Origin: Butyriboletus loyo
Lineage: Eukaryota > Basidiomycota > Agaricomycetes > Boletales > Boletaceae
Length of the DNA: 64,000 nt
Assembly (NCBI GenBank): GCA_038093515.1
Contig: JBBPSI010000066.1
Location: 56,237 to 120,236 of the forward strand
Reading direction: 5' to 3'
Below the pieces are notes generated by a model, which saw nothing but the letters and a program-made list of their open reading frames with translations, was not told where the DNA came from and did not search any database. Position 1 is the stretch's first letter; every line of letters begins with the position of its first letter. Below are positions 1 to 11,000 of the stretch, in pieces. The translations under genes and the position numbers were made by a program.

Positions 1-2884
1 ATCCGTATCAAAGCTTCTACATCTCCACAGTCCCCGCCCCATATAATGCCATGGCATATGGTTCTATGGCTTGGCCGAATTCTTCAGCGCCTCTGCCACT
101 CTCGAGTTATTCAACATTAAATGGTGCAACCACGTCGTCCCAGCAACAAATGGCGTCTCCTCCACCCCCTCCACCCTCTCAGCCCCAACTGATGATCGAG
201 TAAGTGGGTCAGCATTTTCGGGTCTGCGGTGACTAATGCGCATGCCACAGCCCCGCATTGACGACGATCAGTGATACGGAAGCCACTCGGCCATATTCAC
301 AACCTTCCAATCAAGTTGTGCCAGCAACGCAGCCAGCTCAGTCACGACAACAACAACCCCAGTATCAGTACCACCAACCTACATTATCGATTAATCCTTC
401 TTATGTTCTTCCCTCGCATTTTTATTCGCATTCCCCACAGCATCAACATACACAATCTCAATCCCCACCTGCCACGCTTTCTCCTCATGTCCTTCATTCC
501 CCCTCCGCTTCCATGACTGCTACCTTGTCTTCCTTTTACTCTCCATCCACGTCATCTACATCGACTAGCACCTCCGCGGTCCCGATCAACCCTCAGGCAC
601 GAAAGGATAAATTCTCGGCTGATGTCAGACCACTTCTCCAGCCCAATTCATTCACTGGAGCTGGCGCAGTCCACTCTCTTGTGTCGCATATCGACAACTT
701 TGGTTCTCAGGATGTAGACCCGACTACCCGGCTGGAGATATTGACGAAAATCAGAGACAACGCCGGAAATCATTATTTCCGAGCGTGGCTGGAAAATGTC
801 CCTGCGATGGATATCACTCGCGAATGGCTAAAAGCTGGTCTCATGGCTAAGAGCGATAGCCTTTTAGTTGAAACCATAATGCCGTTGCTCCATGTCAGTT
901 TGATTCAAGCTGCTGGAACACGAGATGGGTCTGATCAATTCCCTTTAGATCGTGGATAGGCTCCCTATGACGGTCGATGCCCTGAAGGCGTCGAAGCTGG
1001 GCAAGATCATTGTCAAACTAGTCAAGGAACCACCAGCACCAGGTGAGCGCTGTTTCAGCGTAATTCATTCTACCCCCGCATCCGATGGAAATATACATAC
1101 ATCTGGCCCTGCATTGAAACGTGCTCGTCTGTCGTATCATAATCTAAGCGAAAAACCTCATGTATCTAACAATTGTCTGTTCGTCATTGTCCTGCCGCAG
1201 CGATCAAGGATATGGCGTCGAATTTAGAGCGGAAATGGCGTCAATTGGTCGAAACTGCGACGAAAGAGGCAGAAAGCAATCCAACGGAGGGTAGGTCACG
1301 CCAGTTTGTTTCCGCGACCCGACGAGCGCTAACTTTGATTTCAGATGCGAAACTAAAGAAACGGAAGCTGAATGAGCCACCAGCTGCCAAAGCACCACCA
1401 CCCATGAAGAAGGTTGCCGTCACACCTGCAGCATCATCCTCCAAGGTAGCTATAAAGAAGGAGGCAAGGCCAGTGTTCCTACCCGTCAAAGACTCGCGAT
1501 CGGATTCGTCATTTTTCTCGGCTCCGAAACCCAAACCAAAGTTACCCAGCTTCAAGAAGGCCCCAGCGACTGTCAAGAAGGAGCCGGACACGAATGTCGC
1601 ACAACCGTCGTCGATTGATCCATTTCAGGAAGCGCTCAAGTCCATGGGTAAAGGACGGAAAGCGTCTCCAGCCGTGTCCACGCCCCCTTCGATTCCGACA
1701 GTGAGCTCGCCTCCCGCAGGCAACGCCACTGGTAAGACGAAGCGAAAGTCGGTCTCGTGGGCACCGGAAGGTCAACTGGAGTCGATCCGGCTGATCGAAC
1801 GTGCGGTCTACGACGACGATCCAGTAGATGTCAGCCCTTTGCTTTATTTTCACGTGTACTGTACATTGATATCGCGTGTCTTGGACTTGTCCGATAGGGT
1901 ATACATACTGCGCACAGTCTTCGCGATCTTGATCGGGGAGAAGGGGCGGCGTTGCATGCACATTTGTTCGAAGAACTCATTGACTGGACGGATCCAATAA
2001 GTGAGTCGCCGAGATCATGATGGAACCTATTCGATCGCTGACAGCGGGACCCAAACTTGATTCTTTTTCTTTTAGCCATTGATATCCCGATAGATATTGA
2101 TCTGACGCAACGCGGCCTGCAGAGCATGGAGAAGACTACTCAAGAGGAGCGAGAGCAGACCGCACTGGGTGCGCTGTATATGAACGCGGCGCAGATACCA
2201 GATAGTCCGGCTGAGCCTGCCACGATGATTCTGGAGGAGGATGTAGACGCGGATGTCAAGATGATGACAGTGGGACCGGAGAGCGATATGATCTTTTGGA
2301 CTGGGGCTGCACAGTCGCCGCAGGTGTCCGTCGCAGACTTGGTGAACCAGCTCGCGGTTGGTGGCATGGATCATCCGATGGACGGTTCCGCGGCGAGTAG
2401 CGGTCTACCGGTGGGCTTTGACCCGAACATTCTGTCGTCGATACCACCAGAGCAGATGCAACAGTTGATGCAGCAGGCACAAGCGTTGCTCAATCCCGGG
2501 CCGGGGCAAGCGTCGGGTGGGAGCGGACAGCCGGCGCCATTTGGTGGTGCGGGTCAGGCGCCGGGTTGGAGTGCGCCGGGCCAGTTTCAAGAGTTTGGGC
2601 CAGAGTTCGCTGGGGAGGATGCTGGCGCTCGGGCTCGCTGGGCAGCGGAAAGGGGACGAGGACGCGGGGTTCGTGGACGCGGTGGTCGAGGGAGGGGCGA
2701 CGAAGGCTCGTATAGAAGTAGTAAACGAAGACCATGCAGTTTCTTTGCGGAAGGAAGGCGAGCATCGATCACATCTGAATGTGCTGGGAGTGGAAAAAAC
2801 ACTGACGCCCCGTCTTTTTCTCCGTGATTGTGCAGATGCAGATACGGCGACCAATGCGACTTTAGCCATGAACCGATTTTCTAG
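1..2884 (+). CDS. ppn1: PNUTS-type protein phosphatase 1 regulatory subunit, 5'-partial
   Basis: This is a nuclear PP1-targeting subunit of the PNUTS/Ppn1 family, which acts with the cleavage-polyadenylation machinery and RNA polymerase II. The frame is already open at the window edge, so the start lies upstream. Inferred exons are up to 199, 251-893, 949-1042, 1201-1290, 1345-1829, 1898-2000, 2076-2757 and 2836-2884. A Ser/Gln/Pro-rich N-terminus is followed by a TFIIS N-terminal (LW) helical bundle across exons 2-4. A basic linker then carries an RVxF-type PP1 docking motif, KSVSW, near 1750. The C-terminus is a single CCCH zinc finger with C-x7-C-x5-C-x3-H spacing, formed only when exons 7 and 8 are joined through a GC-AG intron (2758-2835). 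The order LW, RVxF, CCCH is the PNUTS signature. The 1829/1830 donor has an in-frame alternative at 1823/1824. Confidence 0.88.
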
Positions 2885-3318
2885 TGCACGTACACCATTC
2901 GATCCTTGCATACAGTACTGTTTATGATCTTATGTTGATTACTTGGTCCATCATGCACATGCCTCAGACAGGATTTTCCCTATCAATTAATCAATCGTAT
3001 CGTTGATCTGCGAGCTTATTTATTGGGTCGGTCGTACTACCATGTCCAGCTTAAATCACCACGAAAACAGTTTGCAATGTTCAGGAGTGCATCGTAATGG
3101 TACAGAGAGCTATAAATAACACATTGATGAGGGCATCACCAGAATCCGAGCAACAGCAGTACAGTTCGCGTCCTGCCAAAGGATAGAAAGATATATGTAG
3201 CAGCCAGATACGCGCGAGCGCGCGAAGGAGGGGGCTGATATGATGACCATGCACAATCACAATATACTTCCGACGCCTCGATAGCGACACAAGATATTCC
3301 ACAGAAATCCGTCAGATG
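2885..3318. other. Convergent intergenic spacer
   Basis: This spacer lies between the stop codons of the PNUTS-like gene and the LIM-domain-binding gene, which are transcribed towards each other. I see no coding frame with recognisable content. It should hold both 3' UTRs and polyadenylation signals. Confidence 0.6.
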
Positions 3319-6300
3319 CTAGCCGTTCCGCCTTTGTTTGCGTGTCTTTTTTGATTGTGGTTCAGCGTTGCCGATTGTGGGCGAGTTGGTATCGTTGGAC
3401 TTGCGTTTGAGGGTTGCCGTGGTCATTGTTGGGGTAGATGAAGTCAGTCCCGCCTGCGAAGGAGCGGGAGGCTGATTAGGTGCTGGGGGAGCGGGGCCGG
3501 AGGTGGGGAGCTTACTCTGCTTTGGGAGGACATCAGCAGAGGGCGGCGGCGGAATATTTTGAGGTAAACTGCCTGATAGCACAGAGTGTATAGGAATAGC
3601 GGAGGGTAACATGCCCGGATACAGCGTGGAGGTGGGTGGACCGCCATACCCCTGGAAACCCACAGGTCCACCACTACCTGGAACTGGACCCATGTATGCA
3701 CCATTGACAGTTGGGTTATGTGTTGCCTCCCGCAGTTTCTTCGCAAGCGCTGAGAGTGCATCTACGTGGAGAATTTTGTCAGGCGGCGTATTCATATGTA
3801 TTCGGAAGTGGCGTAGCTACCCATCGGCCCCAGTTGCGTTTCGCTTGCGAACGCAATCAAGTCTGTCATCTGACTTACGCTCTCGGCCAGCTGCAGAATG
3901 AAAACGATTCGGATCATCGCTCGAGACATATGTCATATGGTACGGACCTCTAGACATCGCATAGTGGCTTGCGGGATGCCAAAGGCATTGACCGGTTCGC
4001 CTGGTATTGATGCGTGGTCAATCAAAATGCGAGGATCGTCCCATTGTCTATCCTCCTCTCGTTGACCGACAGATGCACCATTCGGGCTAGGGGTAGGAGC
4101 ATTACGCGAACGAGGTGTCTTGGGTGTTTCGACGGTACGTTGACCAGCGATACCATCAAGGGAGATAAACTTTTCGTGTGTATGTGCATCGAACTGAAGC
4201 TGATTAAACCTGAGCGTAAAGGGGGGTTGTTGGGGCTGTGCGGGACTTGTGAGTGGAACGATGATGACGTGGACCGTCAGGGGACCGCGTAGTGTGACTG
4301 TGTATCCGTTGTTATACTTGTACGTCCACACTGCGCTGACGCATTCCACGACTGCGTGATGTTGGGCAATAAGTCTCTCGCGCGCGCCATCGAGTGAGAG
4401 TGTCATGGACTTGACGCCCGATTGTGTGGTCACCAGAAAAAAACGGGGTAATATGGGAACGCCGATTTCTGAACGCGATGCCGTCGGTAATTAATATCGA
4501 CGTTGCGATTTAAGCTGTCAGAAAACGGCGAAGTAACGTACCAAATGGTTTGGCTTCGTTCTTCTGGTTGTCCTTCCACAAAGTGACCTTCATGATCGCC
4601 TTCGGCGTGAAATATTCTTGCACTAGCCCGGTCCAATATGACAATTGATGTTTCTAACAAAGAATCCGGAATGAAATCAAAGTTAGCGAAAAGGTTGACA
4701 ACAAGCGAAGAAAGGAACTAACGAGATGGTTGTCGTTCGAAAGTTGTCCGCTAAACTGTAGCAAACGAATGAGCCCTTGACCAAGCCCCAGCGGGGGGGC
4801 CACCCTGCTCACGTGAAGCATCAGGATCTCGTTCCAGAATACAATCAGCGATGCTTAGAACTCACACAGGATGCCGTGGGATGACGGGGGGTTGAAGTTG
4901 CGACGAACTCACTTCCGAGGAACCCGCGTTAGTGGCAGACGAATTGGTGGTTGGTCCTTGCGGTGGGCGAGGGGCTATGGGCTGCTGCACCGACGGGGAC
5001 CGCCGCTGCTGATGAGGTGATGACTGAGGAGGCTGGGTATGGGGGGTTATTCGGGTGGAGGTGAGAAGTCCAGATGAAGAAGAGGGGAGTTGTGATTGAG
5101 TGCTCCGTGGTGTGTGTGATGGTCCTGCCTGCGATGGTGGGCGACCTGGCGGCCCTTGTGGCTGAGACTGTGGCCGTTGCGGCTGCTGCTGCACATGTGC
5201 AGCTATAGGATCCGACGGAGAATGTCGATGAGGTGGGGGCATTTGTCGTGGTACAGAATTCCCATGAGCAGTGCTAGGATGTGATGGAGGACGTGCAGGT
5301 GGCAGAGGATTTGGTTGTGACACGAAATGACCGCCAAAGTTGTCATTTTGTTGAAGCTGCTCGAACTGTTGCGCAGGGGTAGGCTGAAATGGAGAGCGAA
5401 TTGGGGCGGAGGTATTTTGGAGACCTTCACCGATAGACTGTGGTATTTCGAGAGCGTCATTTTGGGAAATGGGGTGAGTAAAGGGGAATGTAGCGCCGGG
5501 ATTCGGTATTCGACCTGAACCAGCGACCATGTTCTGGGAGAAATGGTTGTTCTGGAGGGTCACGAAAGCGCTGTCAGGATGGCTTATCGGACGAGGACCC
5601 GGTGCTTGCGATGGGCCCGGCTGGCCCATGATCATATTAGAAGCGGCATGCTGCTGCTGAGAGTGGGCACCTGGGCGAGGTGAAGAGGTGAGGGTGGGGG
5701 CATGGTGAGGGTGGCCGTGGACGGTCGGCTGAAAAGAATTTTGAGATAAGGGCTGTTGGAGACCCGCCTGCGGCATTCCTGGGGGTTGCGGTAGACTGTT
5801 CATGATCTGGGATGGCGCGGAGGGTGCCCTGAGAGGGTTCTGTGGCACAGCGGTAGCGCTCGGTTGACGACCCATTAAATCTGGGGACATTGATCCCGGG
5901 ATGGAGGAAGCTAAGCGAGACATGATGGGCTGCTGAGGAGGGGGACGAAGGTGGGCAGACATGTTAGACTGTGGATTGATGGCCATGTTGATACCATTGA
6001 GGGAGGGTTGGGCGGGATGCATGCCAGGGACATGTGAGGCGGCTTGATTGAGGCCCTGTGGATGAGACTGGACACGGCGAACCTGTACACCATTGATGCC
6101 TTGCTGCATCATGCCTGCAGGAAAAGCCATGGATTGGAGCGGGTTATGTCCGAGCTGAGCCATATGGGATGCGCCCGGGGGCGCAGCGGATGTATTCATC
6201 TGTGGATTCTGGCCCTGCTGTATTGCATTCTGACGCATCTGGTACCTCGCTGCCGTGACCTGGAGGGTCGAATTGTTGTTGTTCTGGACGCCGGTCGCGA

Positions 6301-6469
6301 GCATGGCCGCAGGAGCGTTGGACATGAGGCCGATGTGGTTTGCGGACTGCTGCTGCTGAGGAGGCTGCTGCTGAGAGGGGAGAAAGTGGGGGGAGTTGAT
6401 GGGAACCTGGGGGAGCTGGGGGATGTTCTGCTGTGGACGCAACATGTCGGGGGGAGGACGGACGTTCAT
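3319..6469 (-). CDS. LIM-domain-binding (Ldb1/SEUSS-like) transcriptional cofactor
   Basis: Ldb1-family proteins are nuclear adaptors that recruit LIM or related regulators to transcription complexes. The first exon (6469-4866) encodes about 534 residues of low-complexity Gln/Pro/Ser/Asn-rich sequence, starting MNVRPPPDM. Later exons encode the LIM-binding core. Visible blocks are GLGQGLIRLLQFSGQLS, YWTGLVQEYFTPKAIMKVTL, an EIGVPILPRFFLVTTQSGVK block followed by SMTLSLDGARER, a NGYTVTLRGPLTVHVI strand, and INAFGIPQATMRCLE-type residues. A final Pro-rich exon (up to 3795) ends in a basic KKTRKQRR tail that may act as a nuclear localisation signal. The central blocks match the fungal LIM_bind family strongly. 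The gene is head-to-head with IMP3. Exact small-intron borders between 4866 and 3790 were placed by eye. Confidence 0.85.
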
Positions 6470-6847
6470 GGTAGCAGGCGGGGAGGCGGGAGGCGGGGGA
6501 GACGGGCGAAAAAAGCGGGGAAGAGCCGGGAACGGGGCCAGAACGGGGCCAGAGCAGGGCGCAATGGGAACGGCCGGGGAAGGGGGGGAACAGAGAGCTG
6601 CCGCCGCGGGGCGGTCACGACGCAGATCGTCTTTGTCGGCGAGGAGGAGGCGGGGAGGGCGGGGTCAGTAAAGATTATATGATAAATGGGAAAAAATAAA
6701 AGCAAGATATGATATTTGTGATATTTTGCGCGGAGAAAGATATGTCAGAGCCTCGACGAGCACGTCGACGGCAGACTCAAACTTGCTCAGTACCCACACT
6801 CCCACACCCTCTGCCACGTGCGCGTCCCTGCCCTGCCACCACCAACA
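6470..6847. promoter_or_regulatory. Divergent promoter region of LIM-binding gene and IMP3
   Basis: The two start codons lie 378 bp apart on opposite strands. The half nearest the LIM-binding gene is G/C-rich and repetitive, and an A/T-rich patch (about 6668-6725) sits in the middle. No single TATA box can be assigned with confidence. Confidence 0.5.
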
Positions 6848-7645
6848 ATGGTCCGCAAACTCAAACACCACGAACAGAAACTCCTCAAAAAAGTTGACTT
6901 TCTTGCCGTGCGTCCACCCTCTGACCCCCTCGAGACCCCCTTGACCACACCACCGTTGCAGTGGAAGCAGGATGCCAGCATTCGCGAGATCAAGGTACTC
7001 CGCAGATACCACGTACAGAACCGAGAGGACTACCACAAGTCAGTCCGTCCCCCGCACACCCTGCCAATCGCTCATCTCCCCCAGATACAACAAGCTGTGC
7101 GGAGCCCTACGCTCGTATGCACACCGCCTCTCCATGCTCCCCGCACAAGACCCCTTTCGCGCCCAGATGGAGGGCCAGCTCCTCTCCAAGCTCTACGATA
7201 TCGGCGTCCTCACGTCACAGGCAAAGCTCAGCGACGTCGACAACAAGCTTACCGTCGCTGCCTTTTGTCGGCGTCGTCTCGCCGTGTTCATGTGTATGAG
7301 CAAAATGGCCGAGACAGTCAGTGCAGTACGTACTCTCCTCGTACGCTTTGCTGCCACACACCCATACGTGTCCCAGGCCGCAAAATTCATCGAACAGGGT
7401 CATGTCCGCGTCGGTCCCAATGCAATCACCGATCCCGCCTTTCTTGTCACGAGGCACGTCTTTTTCGCTCCGTCGCGCACACCGCCTCACCCCTTCCGCA
7501 GGCACATGGAGGACTTTGTCACTTGGGTAGACACCTCCAAGCTCAAGCGGACGGTCATGGCGTACAACGACGAGGTTTGTCCCTCCGCGACCTTTCCCGT
7601 GTCCTCGCTGACCACATACAGCTCGACGATTTCGATCTGTTGTGA
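6848..7645 (+). CDS. IMP3: U3 small nucleolar ribonucleoprotein IMP3
   Basis: IMP3 is an S4-like RNA-binding subunit of the U3 snoRNP (with MPP10 and IMP4) needed for early 18S pre-rRNA cleavage in the nucleolus. Exons are 6848-6907, 6962-7038, 7085-7325, 7377-7453, 7502-7574 and 7622-7645. They total 552 nt and give 183 residues, close to the 184 of human IMP3. Conserved blocks seen are [19 protein letters not shown], the [15 protein letters not shown] segment, [12 protein letters not shown], the S4-like [32 protein letters not shown] and the DDFDLL end. The intron 7454-7501 is GC-AG (AG|GCACGT); no GT donor restores the conserved VTR-HMEDF junction. The first intron (54 nt) has no stop and is a multiple of three, so retention would keep the frame. 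Confidence 0.95.
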   Translation: MVRKLKHHEQKLLKKVDFLAVRPPSDPLETPLTTPPLQWKQDASIREIKVLRRYHVQNREDYHKSVRPPHTLPIAHLPQIQQAVRSPTLVCTPPLHAPRTRPLSRPDGGPAPLQALRYRRPHVTGKAQRRRQQAYRRCLLSASSRRVHVYEQNGRDSQCSTYSPRTLCCHTPIRVPGRKIHRTGSCPRRSQCNHRSRLSCHEARLFRSVAHTASPLPQAHGGLCHLGRHLQAQADGHGVQRRGLSLRDLSRVLADHIQLDDFDLL

Positions 7646-8082
7646 GCCCTCGCTACTCTCTGCGTGTCGTGCCCGGTTCGCAAGTCCGCTACCCATGCCA
7701 TCACTTTTGGTATGCTACCATCTTAGTCCGATGGCGGACTTTGCATAGAATGTCAGCACATCGTCATGTAGTACATCCGTCTCCACTGGCGTCTATGCGA
7801 CCCCGTACCTTGTACCCATCTCTGTATCCACTTGTTTCCTGTATCGTACTAGCACCGAGGATAACGAATGCGGTTTTGCACGCGAGTTGTCGCCGCGTCA
7901 AACATGCCAACTTGAGTAGTAATTCAGTACATCCCGCCAACGAAGTTGTAGTCTTATTCTCCATAACCACATCTCCCTCCTTTACTCTTTTCCTTTCGTT
8001 CTCGTACACGTCCTATCTTTCTTTCTTGGAGGCAAACAGCCACTAGCCTATCTTTTTCGGGTGCAGTGTTTCGACCAGAACG
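7646..8082. promoter_or_regulatory. Spacer with kinesin-3 promoter
   Basis: This 437-bp stretch separates the IMP3 stop from the kinesin start. The part nearest the kinesin ATG is pyrimidine-rich (about 7970-8030), as is common just upstream of fungal transcription starts. No recognisable gene is present. Confidence 0.45.
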
Positions 8083-11000
8083 ATGGCGGAAGCCGGCGAC
8101 GGGAACATCAAGGTCGTGGTACGATGTAGGCCTCTCAATAGTCGTGGTACGCCTCATACACACACCGCCCTCGACACATCTCATCACTCACTCTCACATC
8201 TTTCGCTGTCCCTTCCACAAACTGATCATGCAGAGCTCGCAAGAGGCGCCAAACCGCTCATCCGCATGCAAGGCAACCAGACGTTCCTGGATCCGCCAGA
8301 AGTTGGGTCCACCCAGGACACCAAGCGCGCTACGGAGCGGAAAACGATGGCTTTTAGCTTCGACAAGAGTTATTGGTCTGCTGGGCCTCGCGATGAGTCG
8401 GGGTATTGTTCACAGCAGACGTTGTACGACGACCTGGGGAAGGAACTGTTAGACCATGGGTTTGCGGGATTTAATGCGTGTATTTTGGCTTGTGAGTCTC
8501 TTGTGATCCTGTCACTCCGTCGCCCACCGTCCCGCTGAGATACGATACGCGTGTTAAGATGGACAGACCGGTGAGTGGCTTCCCAGTGGTGTCGAGTGTG
8601 ATCTATTCACGCACCGACTTGATAGGTTCTGGTAAATCTTATAGGTATGTTCCAAACCGCGTCATGTATACGCCCGAGATCCGTTGACCTGTCCATTGGA
8701 TAGTATGATGGGATGTATGTACTCAACAGACTCGTACCGTCGCGCTCGTTGACAAGTCCTGTCTTCTCAGATGGGCCCGACAAAGGAATTATACCTTTAA
8801 CATGCTCAGAGTTGTTTGTACGCGTAGAACACAAAAAAGCTGAGGATCACAATGTCAATTTCACAGTAGAGGTATCATACATCGAGGTATGTCTCGTCCA
8901 CTCGTCCGATATCCGGTTCCATAATATGATGATTACAGATATACAACGAAAAAGTGCGCGACCTCCTGAACCCCAAAAATACGGGGAACTTGCGTGTTCG
9001 AGAGCACCCAAGTCTGGGACCATACGTCGAGGATCTTTCCAAGTTGGTCGTGAACAGTTACGATGAGATGATGACGCTCATGGACGAGGGGAATAAGGCG
9101 CGGACCGTTGCTGCCACCAACATGAACGAGACGTGAGTCATAATACTGCACTCTTCACAATCATCTGGGGTACTCAATGCACACCTACCCAGGTCCTCTC
9201 GATCCCATGCCGTGTTCACCTTGCTGTTGAGCATGAAGAAACATGATGGCGACACGAACTTAGATACTGAGAAAGTATCCCGAATCAGGTCCGTGCTCAC
9301 CTTTGGAGCATTGACACGACCCGAGCTGACGTCCACTTGCAAGCTTGGTCGACTTGGCAGGTTCAGAGCGAGCTAACTCGACAGGGGCGACCGGTCAACG
9401 TCTCAAAGAAGGCGCAAACATCAACAAATCGCTCACGACGCTCGGAAAGGTCATTTCTCAACTTGCCCTCGCGAGTCAGGATGCAGGAAAAAAGGGAAAG
9501 AAGGGAAAGGGCGACGAATTCGTCCCTTATCGCGACTCTGTGAGAACGAAATTCTCGCCGTTCCATCTGTTGCTTCGACGCTGACAGACGTGCCGTTGAA
9601 CACTAGGTATTGACATGGCTACTCAAGGATAGCTTGGGGGGAAACTCGAAGACGGCTATGATCGCCGCCATTTCGCCGGCCGATTACGAGGAGACGTTGA
9701 GTACGCTACGGTATGCTGATCAGGCGAAGAAGATCAAGAACAAGGCAGTTGTGAACGAGGATCCGAACGCGAAACTTGTGCGCGAGCTCAAGGAAGAGTT
9801 GGAGTTGCTCAGGGGTGAGTACGCGTCGGATGGTGCTGTGAGATGTTTTGCCGACTGACTTCACCACAAGCTCGCGTGGCGTCCTCAAGTGGAGAGGATA
9901 CGTTTGATCCGCATATACCCCCGGAGAAACAAAAGATCACATACCAGACGAAGGACGGAAAGATCAAGACGGTCACGAAGGCAGCATTGCAGGAACAGAT
10001 GGAAGCGAGCGAAAAATTGATGCAGAGTCTGAACGAGACGTGGGAGGAAAAGCTGGTGAGGACGCAGGAGGTGCAGAAAGAAAGAGAGAAGGCTCTGGAG
10101 GAGTTGGGCATTACAGTGGAAAAGAACCTTGTCGGTGTGCATACCCCGAAGAAGGCTAGTATGTTGCCAGCACCAAACCAGCATCACGCTGACATTTATT
10201 TTGTAGATGCCCCATTTGGTGAACCTGGTGAGTATCGTTATGGGTAAGCATCGGATTATATGCTAAACGCACCATTTCCCCGCTCAGAACGAAGGCGAGC
10301 ATTCGCACTACTTGATGTTTGTTCGAATGATGACGCAGTTCACAGACCCATTAATGAGCGAATGTTTGATATATCAACTCAAATTCGGTCGTACTATGGC
10401 ATGTTCACTCATGTTCTGATGTCGCTAACGATTGCTCAGCTTGAGATACCAGGTCGGACGCCTTGACAGCGAAAAATCGGCAGCGATCCGGCTCAGTGGA
10501 GACAACATATCCGAAGAGCACTGTGCGTTCGAGAATGTCGACGGCAAAGTCACGTTACATGCCATGCCAGATAGCGTGACAGTAAGTGCGTATCTGAGAG
10601 GTCTTGCGGGCTGCTGACTGGGTTCGATAGTTCCTGAATGGAAAGCAAATCACACCAGGCCAGGTGAGTATCATGATGGTATTTGGAGAGGTTCGTCGTA
10701 ACCGTGTTTGTAGCCATACAAGCTACGGTCGGGTTATCGAATCATTCTTGGTACGTCCAGTGTCCTAGTGTAGTTTGCAACCTTTTTCGCTGATTTATTC
10801 TTAAACAGGGGATAATCATGTTTTTCGGTTTAATAACCCTGAAGAGGTTCGAAAGCAGCGTGATCGAGCGACTGCCCGATCGAATTTGCACCTGAGCGTC
10901 TCCGCTGCCGACCTTGAAGGCGCTGAGGTCAATGCCACGCCCTCGACTCGCCCTCCGTCCAGAGCCTCATCCGCGGGCGACGCTGACGTAGATTGGAACT

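Noticed and set aside
6044..6682. 212-codon plus-strand frame antisense to the LIM-binding first exon
   Set aside because: It is the reverse complement of a Gln/Pro-rich coding exon and has low-complexity composition; a shadow frame.
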